A stretch of DNA of 14,918 nt from Fragilaria radians (lineage: Eukaryota > Bacillariophyta > Fragilariophyceae > Fragilariales > Fragilariaceae). Shown here one piece after another: positions 7,553-14,918 of this stretch. The stretch's first letter is position 1. The number at the start of each line of letters is the position of its first letter. The position numbers and the translations under genes are program-made. Below the pieces are notes generated by a model, which saw nothing but the letters and a program-made list of their open reading frames with translations, did not search any database and had not been told where the DNA came from. The DNA is taken from positions 78,838 to 93,755 of the forward strand of contig CAAAJI010000240.1 of NCBI GenBank assembly GCA_900642245.1, written 5' to 3'.

Positions 7553-8950
7553 TTTCTCAATAAAGTAATGTCTTGCTGCCGTCAATGCATGCTTGGTTTA
7601 GATTAAGGACAACCAACGATGTCACGCATTCGATTAAGGCATGAAAAGTAAATGACCAATTCAGTGAGTAATAGTACTACTGTCACCCAAATTTGAAACG
7701 CCGATACTTCCATTAGAGTTACTACCTCATTTCGATATTTCGACATCTCATGTAGTTTTACCTCTATAGGACTATTTTATAGTAAAAGTTCAAATCCATT
7801 GCTATAATTCTTATGAGTCTTGGATCAAAATCTTTTACCTTCAATCTTCTTTGTAGAACCTGTCTTCGTTAAATATTAATGACTGTAAAGTATTTATACT
7901 TTTTCATTTGATGTTTTTGTTTGTCCAATAAATGTAACTACAACAGTTATAATTTCTTGCTAATTTACTCTGCGGTTTAGGTAGCTGTAGATTGATTTGT
8001 TACATTTGTACCCAAAAATAAATAGTTTGTTACAACATGGGCTAAGCTACCGCACTATAAAGTCTAGATAAGTTGCTTTTACTAGACCTGAGATAACGCA
8101 TCCACACTTCAATGAAAGTCTGACTGACTCCGAGGGCAATGTATTTCAACATTCGTTTCTTCAATCAATGTTTCTCTGTTACCAGGCACTCCTAAGTTAA
8201 GCTTCTAAACTTGCTTGAATGTCTATCAAAAAGAATAACATCAATTGAACGTCAGTAAAGCAATAATCCTCAGAGTATTTGTAAGTATAAATTCCCACAA
8301 ATGCTTCCAACTATTTAAAGAGTGATTGTGATAACAACTCAATCTTTTTTCCTGGCATACACGTTTTCTTTGACCCATGGTTGGAATCATTATTTACCAT
8401 TGCGTCTCATATAATTGTATATTTTACCTGCAAATTCTCATAGCTCATCTGCCATGGGACAAGGGGTCAATTCGAATTCACAGATATAATGTTATTCGTT
8501 CCCTATTCAAGCTCCTCACGTACTTTGAATGTATTCTGAGTCTAATAAAGCAGCTTGATGTGCCACCAATCTGACTTTGTTTCTAAATCAGAAAATTGGG
8601 CAGGCGGAGGGATAAGTCAAAATAGCAAAAAATCTCCATCATGGGATCAGTTTAAAAAAAGAAAAATGCAAGGATATAGAGTTATGAATGCTACTCGTGA
8701 TGAATTCGTGGACTAAGCTTTAATAGAGGTAAGGCTCCAGCATGTTTTTAAAACATCGATCAACGATGTCTGCTAGTAAGTCATGACTCTAAGGTTAAAT
8801 TGATGAAATTACAAAAATGCGTTTTGCAGGAAGGCATCAAGAATACGGAATCAACATCCTTCCAGGAAAACCCATGTAAAACACGTACAAAAAAATGATC
8901 ATACGAAGTAGTAAAATGAGAAAAAGACCGATCACAAATTTTGTTTTTCC
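7553..8950. other. Gene-free stretch, including the dynamin upstream region
   Basis: No convincing gene is visible. A 65-codon frame at 8377-8574 lacks any recognisable feature. The right-hand few hundred bases must include the promoter of the GTPase gene at 8951, and the left end includes that of the leftward gene at 7552. No distinct promoter element was recognised. Confidence 0.5.
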
Positions 8951-11221
8951 ATGGGGTCGGCACCAACAGCAGGTACAATGAATTCATCTCGACCTCCATC
9001 GTTAACATCGAGACCCTCCGAAATCACAAACACTCTTCCCGGAAACAAGTCTTTGCGAGAATTCATGGATCTCATCAGTTCGAGGACTCAAGTACGAAAG
9101 TTCTTAGATTTACCAACTATTTGCGTCTTTGGTGACACATCAAGTGGCAAGTCGTCATTATTATCAGCTCTAACAATGGTTGAACTTCCAAGTTCACATG
9201 AATTGACCACAAAATGTCCCACTCTGTTAACATTGAGACATGCTAATGAAGAAGGAGCAACTTTGTCAGTTCAATGGCACGACACAGGTACTGCATTGGA
9301 TCTTGAACCGATATCCCTTTCCGATTTGTCTTTACTTCCTCAAACGATTGCTGATATCCAAGAGAAGCTATTACGGAAAAATGACAAAGATATAGCTTTT
9401 GATGTGATTTGTGTAACTGTCTTTGGGCCCAAATGCATTGATTTAACCTTACTTGATCTGCCTGGAATGGTTCGAATTCGGGCTGCCGACGAAGGGTTAT
9501 CACTTGTTAAGGATGTCGACACTTTGTTACATTCTTATTTGAAAAATCCCCGGTCTATTTTACTCGCTGTTATTCCGGCTAATGTTGATTTCCATAACTC
9601 TCAAATTCTTGGCCTGGTTCAATCAGTTGATCCAGATTGTAAACGCACCATACCTGTTCTAACAAAGCCTGACCTAATCGATATTGGTGCTGAGGATCAA
9701 GTTTTGAAACTGCTTTTGGGAAAGAAGATTGATTTGAAATTCCATATGTGCAAGGGACGTGGTCAGGCCGCCTTGGATCAGGGTCAATCTTTGGAAGAAT
9801 CGTTAAGGATGGAAGAATTGTTTTTCGGTACCCAGGAACCATGGAAAACTGTAGAAGATAGGACACTTTTTGGAACTAAAAATCTTCGACGTAAACTCGG
9901 TGAAGTTCAAATGGCTTTAATCCGAGAAACGATTCCAGATATATTGAAGGAAATTCATTCGAAACAGCAGTATGCATTTTCCACATTAGTATCAATGGGA
10001 AATGTACACCAAACATCCGCCGACAAAAGACGTTATTATCAAGATTATACGCAATCATTTGTATCAAATCTCAAGGCAACGCTTAGTGGAAAAGGCAATA
10101 AATCCAAGAATCCTTCTGCCGCTGCAAAGTTACATGATGCATGTTCCAATTTCCGCCATGCCATTAGTGAAGGATCATTGGGAACCATAAAAGCACTTGT
10201 TGAAGGGGCGCAGGTTTTAGTGACTTCGGCCAAAGGTGACATACAAGGAGAGATAGTGCATGTAGACAAGGATTTTGCATGCGTAGATTTCGTCCGAGAT
10301 GCAGATAAGAAATGTGACGTCCTGTTTGAATATGTAGGATATGTCTCACAAGAAACTCTAGAAGGAAATGAGGTATGGTCGGACGGTACAAGGGTTTGTA
10401 TTGCGCGCCATGACAATACCTTTGACGTGCTTAAACCGATTCCCCTTAATCGAATTCGGACCGATCCGTCGTGGTTACTTAACAAAATTGCAACAAACCG
10501 AACAGACGACCTGTCATGCTTTTTGAATGTTGAAACCTTCAAATCCATTATCGCTGACTTCATTGAAGAAGATTGGCGGCCACATTGCAATTCTCTCATG
10601 AATCATACATCGGATATTCTCTTGGCTTCCGTATCAGAATCTCTCCTATTGTCTAATGATATAGTTCGATTTCCAAAGTTAAATGGTCTGATTAAACAGC
10701 AAAGTATCCGAGTGGCCCAAGCCTTATTGATAGAAGCCCAAAAACAAATGAATTCTCATTTAAATATGGAACAACATCCCTATACTCAAGACGATGTCTT
10801 ATTGGAAAATATTGCTGCGGCGCGACACCTAAGTTTGAAACGAGAATTGGAAGTGGCTCTACGCTTAGACCAAGACGGTGTCGAATTTGATACAACTGCA
10901 ATTAAAGCAATCATGGAGAGTGTGTTTGACCGCGTTCGTGCCAAATCCGTTGACCAGCATATAGCGGAAGAAATGGAGATTGTGTTGGAATCTTACGGAA
11001 AGGTGGCAACGAAGCGAGTGGTAGATCGAACTCCAATGATTTGTTGGGAAGTATTTCGATCCTTAGTGCCAGCAATTCAAGAATCCTTGTGGAGCATTAC
11101 AGATATTGAACTAGAACAATCCATGGAAGATTCTGATGACTTTTTACAACAACACAAAACTCTAACAGAAGAGTTGGAAGAAATGAACAATGCATTAAGC
11201 ATATTTCAATCGATTCTATAG
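8951..11221 (+). CDS. Mx/dynamin-like large GTPase with a stalk insertion
   Basis: This intronless gene encodes 756 residues. The first about 30 residues are Ser/Pro/Thr-rich. The GTPase domain follows with all elements intact: P-loop GDTSSGKSS (61-69), switch I in TTKCPTLL with T87 as the probable catalytic Thr, DLPG (169-172) and TKPD (238-241). EELFFGTQEPWK (288-299) and LRRKLGEVQMALI (312-324) match the end of the G domain and the bundle element of Mx-type dynamins. The stalk starts about 330-416 and resumes at DPSWLLNKIATNR (505-517) and CFLNVETFKSII. A C-terminal effector domain ends the protein (about 625-756), with KVATKRVVDRTP and the EDSD...LTEELEEMNNAL helix. No PH domain, proline-rich tail or membrane span is seen, so it is probably soluble. 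Dynamins use GTP to constrict or scaffold membranes; the target organelle is not revealed. Residues about 417-503 form an unusual insertion. An AATAAA lies at 11284-11289. Exact subfamily is uncertain. Confidence 0.93.
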   Translation: MGSAPTAGTMNSSRPPSLTSRPSEITNTLPGNKSLREFMDLISSRTQVRKFLDLPTICVFGDTSSGKSSLLSALTMVELPSSHELTTKCPTLLTLRHANEEGATLSVQWHDTGTALDLEPISLSDLSLLPQTIADIQEKLLRKNDKDIAFDVICVTVFGPKCIDLTLLDLPGMVRIRAADEGLSLVKDVDTLLHSYLKNPRSILLAVIPANVDFHNSQILGLVQSVDPDCKRTIPVLTKPDLIDIGAEDQVLKLLLGKKIDLKFHMCKGRGQAALDQGQSLEESLRMEELFFGTQEPWKTVEDRTLFGTKNLRRKLGEVQMALIRETIPDILKEIHSKQQYAFSTLVSMGNVHQTSADKRRYYQDYTQSFVSNLKATLSGKGNKSKNPSAAAKLHDACSNFRHAISEGSLGTIKALVEGAQVLVTSAKGDIQGEIVHVDKDFACVDFVRDADKKCDVLFEYVGYVSQETLEGNEVWSDGTRVCIARHDNTFDVLKPIPLNRIRTDPSWLLNKIATNRTDDLSCFLNVETFKSIIADFIEEDWRPHCNSLMNHTSDILLASVSESLLLSNDIVRFPKLNGLIKQQSIRVAQALLIEAQKQMNSHLNMEQHPYTQDDVLLENIAAARHLSLKRELEVALRLDQDGVEFDTTAIKAIMESVFDRVRAKSVDQHIAEEMEIVLESYGKVATKRVVDRTPMICWEVFRSLVPAIQESLWSITDIELEQSMEDSDDFLQQHKTLTEELEEMNNALSIFQSIL
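10199..10459 (+). other. Predicted SH3/Tudor-like beta domain inserted in the dynamin stalk
   Basis: This segment encodes residues about 417-503 of the GTPase. It reads as short alternating strands with turns: EGAQVLVTSAKGDIQGEIVH, then FACVDFVRD, then an EYVGYV patch, then SDGTRVCIAR and FDVLKPIPLNRIR. The G-x-x-V-x-V...G-x-I...V-x-F pattern is typical of small SH3-like, Tudor or KOW barrels, which bind peptides, methylated residues or RNA. Canonical dynamins and Mx proteins have only stalk helices here. The domain type is an inference from strand pattern. Confidence 0.5.
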
Positions 11222-11735
11222 TGTAACTGTATTGAAAAGTCATGCACCAATAGATTATTTCATGGTTGATGGTCATTGTTTACAATAAAAGTGTAAGTGA
11301 TATGAAAAAGATGTGAAAATAATTGCAGGAAGTACCGTTTCTAGATTATCCAAGATATATGCCTATTTTAAATTACAATTTGATTTCAGACTGAAGTTAC
11401 AGGAAATTATTTGCATATGGCTTGTTCAAGATTAAATTTTTGGTGATAGCTCAAAATGAGGTTTTTAGCATGTGATTGCATTATATTGCCAAGATGAAAT
11501 CCCTAATCATACACATGCTCGAGTAGGCCTCCTGATTTGTTACTTGTATTAAGAACTGCCTTCTTTGCAGCAATTGTGTGATTTCTGTGGTGTGGCCTAT
11601 TGACAATGAACAATACAAAATTCATTACTAGTACTTATTCTAGAAACTTAGAAGGAGAGATTTCAATTGCATATATTATGTGCATCAATACGATTAGTCA
11701 AGTAAACAGATATTGTTTGAGAAAGTAGGTATTGC
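11222..11735. other. Intergenic stretch after the GTPase gene
   Basis: The start is the 3' flank of the GTPase gene, including AATAAA at 11284-11289, a possible polyadenylation signal. The rest shows no gene. The right end may contain further decayed retrotransposon sequence, but I could not read retroelement motifs before about 11736. Confidence 0.45.
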
Positions 11736-12495
11736 TGGACAAAGGAGCACTTATTAATTGGCATAGAGTACTGGATCTTGAAAGATTTTTTCTCTGCCAA
11801 GATAAGAAGGATAAAAGAGGCCTACAGGTGTGTTAAGCATGGATTGCCACGGAAGTAGCCTCACTCCAAACAAAAGCATTTGGTGGCATATGATGTTTTG
11901 CAATTGAATATCAGGAGAACATCTTCACAATCAGAGAAGGTATGTCCACAAGTATTGTTTACAGGAATAAAGATTGATGAAAACAAGGAACCCAATCTAT
12001 CATTTGGAGACTATGTGGAAGCATACTAGAAGACTGATAAAACTTCAACTGCCTGAACATCAAAATATCAGTAGCAACTGTAATGTTCAAAGAACAAGAT
12101 TTGTTGAGTGGAAAACAACAGAAGAGGTTATCACAAAGGGAAATTTAATTGTAGATGGAGAAGAGATAAAACAGGGACTGGTGCTGGATCTAATGAAGAG
12201 TGAGATTTGTGAGGGTGGTAGCAACATGGATATACCACCATGATAACAGAGGATAGTGCAATTGTTGGTAGCGTCACTTCACAGGTGGAGCAGACTTTGG
12301 ATGGAATACAGGAGGAAGCAAATGGCAGGGAAGTTGGTATGAGGACAAGATCAGGAAGGACTATGATTCCTCATAGTTGATATCTAGTTGTCGCAAAGAT
12401 TCCGGAAGGGAGTCTTAAGTCTAAAAACAGAGGAGGCTATTCCAGCTGAATTGAAGCAGCTATTGAAAGATCTACAAGCACTCACATGGTGCCAA
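11736..12495 (+). pseudogene. Ty1/copia retrotransposon pol remnant (integrase to start of reverse transcriptase)
   Basis: Decayed pol can be followed across several frames. In one frame from 11736, IGIEYWIL, then RRIKEAYRCVKHGLP, a stop at 11871, LVAYDVLQLNIRRTS, VLFTGIKIDENKEP and LSFGDYVEAY match the second half of copia-type integrase, whose hallmark is R-x-N-x-R...LFTG-x-K-x-D...FGDY. The frame stops at 12027. NVQRTRFVEWKTTEEVITKG at about 12082-12141, in another frame, matches the downstream integrase tail. RTRSGRTMIP at about 12344-12373, back in the first frame, matches the TRSGR linker. EEAIPAELKQLLKDLQALT (about 12433-12489) resembles the entry of the reverse transcriptase domain. 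Frame changes and stops show the element is dead. No long terminal repeats were found around it. Confidence 0.7.
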
Positions 12496-12958
12496 ATAAC
12501 AAATGTGGCGTTCATGGCAAGTCATAAACAGTGTTCTCATAGACTTTTGAGTGCAAGTTGTAAATGTCAATGACATTGACCTGTATGCTGTCCATAACTT
12601 AATCATTTATTTCGTCAATTAGGTTGACTGATTATACAAGGTCAGAGATATTATTTCTGTTAACCAGAATATCTTTTATACTTTTGCTGATTCCAGAATG
12701 TGATATCTAGACTTTAGCGGACATTGGATGTTTGTCAATAATCTACAATTATTCGCTCTAATCGATTCTAGAGAGAAATGCGACGATGTGATGTGAAGAC
12801 TCACCAACACATTTAGAGATCGAGATAAATGAAGTATTCTAGGAACAAAAAGGAAATCTTGGGCTTGTTCCACGATTAAACCCCACGAGTCACAAACCTG
12901 AAGATGACATTAAAACCTTTTCTGAGACTTAGCTTAAATTTTTTATTCATCCTATGAT
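12496..12958. other. Gene-free stretch between copia remnant and membrane protein gene
   Basis: The left part may be further decayed retrotransposon. The right part is the upstream region of the gene at 12959. A 65-codon minus-strand frame at 12676-12873 shows no family feature and is not called. Confidence 0.4.
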
Positions 12959-13447
12959 ATGAGAGAAATCATGAATTTTAACGAAGAGCGCTTGAATTCT
13001 GATCCACATGCAACGTCTTCTCCTGAAACGCACCGTCGATATGGATGCCTACGCATAACGTGCAGCGATTGGCTTCTTGCGATAGCAACAACAACAAGCT
13101 TTATCCTTTATTTCTGTGCTGCCTTTGCAAGCGATAATCCTATGTGCCATACAAATGATAGTGCACCAATATTGCTAATGCTTATAGGAGCTGTCATGGC
13201 TTTGGTGAGTGGTTTAGTACGAAGTTGGAATTTATACGCTCTTGCTATTGCAAGTTTTTTCGCCCATTTTGCAATCATGTCAACAACCAACTTGATTGCC
13301 AAGCTAGTGATCCTTTCATTGTGCTTCCTGTACGTACTTATGATGTACCGGCACTGTCAATCTAGAAGAAATGGTGAGGTTATAAGTTATGATATTGTCA
13401 ATGAGGAAAATTACTCCACATTGGAAAAAATGAACCAAATCTGCTAA
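12959..13447 (+). CDS. Four-helix membrane protein, unknown family
   Basis: The product is 162 residues from the ATG at 12959; a second in-frame ATG four codons later (residue 5) is also possible. Residues 1-36 are polar, with a basic and Cys-containing stretch (HRRYGCLRITC) before the first membrane segment. Four hydrophobic segments follow at about 37-57, 69-87, 92-109 and 112-130. Loops are short: SDNPMCHTND between the first two and RSWN between the second and third. The C-terminal tail (131-162) is polar and charged. Both ends would lie on the same side of the membrane. Regular four-span topology and the clear polar/hydrophobic alternation argue that this is a real gene and not a chance frame. 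There is no signal or plastid-type cleavage motif, and I recognise no family. Function unknown. Confidence 0.6.
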   Translation: MREIMNFNEERLNSDPHATSSPETHRRYGCLRITCSDWLLAIATTTSFILYFCAAFASDNPMCHTNDSAPILLMLIGAVMALVSGLVRSWNLYALAIASFFAHFAIMSTTNLIAKLVILSLCFLYVLMMYRHCQSRRNGEVISYDIVNEENYSTLEKMNQIC

Positions 13448-14918
13448 GATGAAATGTCACACCCACTTATATTAATGATTCCATGCACCTAAGGTAACTG
13501 GCAATTGCAATTAAATTTATTGTGTAATGTATTGCTAAGTAGTATAGAATATTTTTAGGTATCAACAAATCCCTCAGTCTGGAGGCAAAAAAATTGATTG
13601 AATTCTACTGCCAATGACCCAGATTAATGCACAAACGTTTTGTTGCCCTTAGTGTTGTATGGGGAAACACTGTCAAAGAAGAAAATTTGGAAGTAAATTG
13701 AGGTGCAATAAATACGATGGAGAATTGCATTATCTAGCAATCATAAGAAAGCCCTGGAAACTACTTTGAGCATTGAGAAATATTTCACGAGTGGATGAGA
13801 AAATTGTAATGAAATTTGTCAATTTGATAACCATTTTCAAAACTTCACTCAATACCAATAGAGCTAGACATTTGAAATGTAGCTATACTCTTATGTGAGT
13901 CATCTCAAGCTTATGCCGCTGTGCCTATGCTGGCCTTTCACGATTATTTTTCTTTTGAACAAGAAAAAAATGATAGAATAGTAACTGTGGCTGTCAACAT
14001 CATCAATAGAAACGGTGAGAATACAAGCCCCTGAAATCAGAAGAGTAAATAGCCGTGCCCTGCCCTAGATTCACATCTAACAGCTTGAGCAAGTGAGCCA
14101 CAGGCACAATTTGATGAATGCTGTTGCCCAAGAAAAATTCAAGATATGCAGCATTGGCCTGCATGCTGAGAAAGGCTATGAGCGCACAAATCAGTTTAAG
14201 AAAATTGCTGCAATGATTGCAGTGACTTTTATCTCTCTGATTGTAGCATTAGGAGAGTTCCAAGTTGAAGCATTAAGTCCATAGCTGTTGAAAAGAGGTA
14301 ACAGGCCAATTATGTTTATCAATAAAAATACTAGATGATTGCATAGCTACTAGACCGAAACTTGGAAATTAGTGATAAATTTGTAATTCCAAAGTATGGC
14401 ATCTCACCTGAATAGAAGTTTACAACAATTACAATTGCCTGAAAAACAATGCAAAAAATCCTGCCTTTGGATTCAGGAACTCAGTCAAATGCGGAAAGGT
14501 CAAGCATTGTCTCAAGGAAAACTACTATCATACTTTCATGCATTTTCTGAAAGTATGTAGTTATAGGACTAGAAAACAATTTCCACAAGCATTTTTCATG
14601 GATCTGAACAAACCAAAGCCAGTTATTCATTTTGTTTCCTGGTTCTCTGATATCATTGAAAAACTTGTGATGTTGATGGTTGTCAATAAAAAGATGTTCT
14701 GCAATATTTGTCATTTGTTGATTCTAAATATTAAAGAGCACTTATGGCAGTTGGATGTGACCTACCTTGACTAGGATCAAGAAGCAAATTCCTAGCACAA
14801 TAGGTTGTAAGCAATAAAAGGTTAATAGTAATATGTTAAACTAAGAGATGTGTGTGTGTACCGGTATACGGAGACGTCCTGTATCGTTAGTGCATAGTAA
14901 ATAGTAGTAGGATTAACA
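13448..14918. other. Gene-poor right end with short open frames
   Basis: No convincing gene was found. Frames noted are 14093-14284 (GTG start, one hydrophobic stretch AAMIAVTFISLIVAL), 14396-14560 (ATG, 54 residues, Gln/Leu/Lys-rich) and 14538-14774 (78 residues). None has a recognisable motif. They may be decayed mobile-element sequence or chance. A hairpin is at 14524-14561. The last 70 bases include a short GT run (14849-14858). Confidence 0.45.
14524..14561. repeat. Short inverted repeat (hairpin)
   Basis: CATACTTTCA at 14529-14538 faces TGAAAGTATG at 14548-14557 across a nine-base loop, a perfect 10-base stem. Allowing one bulged T at 14528, the stem extends by ACTA/TAGT to 14 pairs (14524-14561). 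No run of T follows it and no gene ends here, so a terminator reading is unsupported; role unknown. Confidence 0.6.

Noticed and set aside
8781..9135. Frames overlapping the GTPase start (minus 8781-9008, plus 8941-9135)
   Set aside because: They are out of frame with the clear GTPase N-terminus and P-loop and have no motif of their own.
10045..10599. 184-codon minus-strand frame
   Set aside because: It is wholly inside the GTPase gene on the other strand, which has intact family motifs; the antisense product has no recognisable feature.
1905..11603. A shared 13-base word (GTGGCCTATTGAC) near 1905 and 11591
   Set aside because: Flanks do not align beyond the short word, so it is most likely coincidental and not a dispersed repeat.
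14093..14284. 63-codon frame with one hydrophobic stretch
   Set aside because: It begins at GTG, is preceded by a stop, and has no motif; possible decayed element or chance, too weak to call a gene.
14396..14774. Overlapping short frames at 14396-14560 and 14538-14774
   Set aside because: They overlap each other in different frames, lack any family feature and sit in gene-poor AT-rich sequence.
1..14918. Search for tRNA, rRNA, CRISPR or bacterial-type operon features
   Set aside because: No cloverleaf, conserved rRNA stretch, repeat-spacer array or closely packed co-directional gene set was seen; introns and gene spacing indicate a eukaryotic nuclear genome.

Overview
This looks like nuclear DNA of a photosynthetic stramenopile, most likely a diatom. 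The window is visibly AT-rich and gene-poor, genes lie on both strands without operons, and two genes carry spliceosomal introns of about 80 bases. The strongest pointer is a pair of proteins whose signal peptides end in ...ASA|FVP and ...TTA|FAP, the A-F type cleavage context of plastid import in algae with secondary red plastids. A dynamin-family GTPase, an animal-type fatty-acid-binding fold, and remnants of Ty1/copia and Mutator-like elements also fit a eukaryotic nuclear genome. The species cannot be named from the sequence.

Layout. Positions 1-922 hold no gene but contain a cluster of small palindromes. A two-exon plastid-targeted repeat protein runs leftward from 1511 to 923. A membrane-anchored FABP-like protein runs leftward from 3024 to 2317. 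Two perfect 53-base direct repeats (3055-3107 and 3326-3378) lie just upstream of it, and beyond them is a decayed C-terminal piece of a Mutator-like transposase (3836-3507, minus). After 1.4 kb without a gene, a second plastid-targeted repeat protein, paralogous to the first, runs rightward from 5270 to 5857. A small type II membrane protein runs leftward from 7552 to 7010. An intronless Mx/dynamin-like GTPase occupies 8951-11221. A decayed Ty1/copia pol fragment lies at about 11736-12495, and a four-helix membrane protein of unknown family at 12959-13447. The last 1.5 kb has no recognisable gene.

The most interesting system is the divergent paralogue pair. Both products are 168 residues with the same plan: a 26-codon targeting exon, a phase-0 intron at exactly the same place, and a 142-residue mature exon of Pro/Ala/Gly-rich spacers around three PGFSGFGH-type repeats. 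Both genes also have an ACGTCA hexamer about 100 bases before the start codon, in the same orientation; this core matches the CO2/cAMP-responsive elements described in diatom CO2-concentrating genes. I do not recognise the protein family. A role as a repeat-based scaffold or condensate linker in the plastid is a hypothesis only. The second notable point is that the dynamin-like protein has about 87 residues of predicted beta-rich, SH3/Tudor-like sequence inserted in its stalk. The other genes show no evident functional link to one another.
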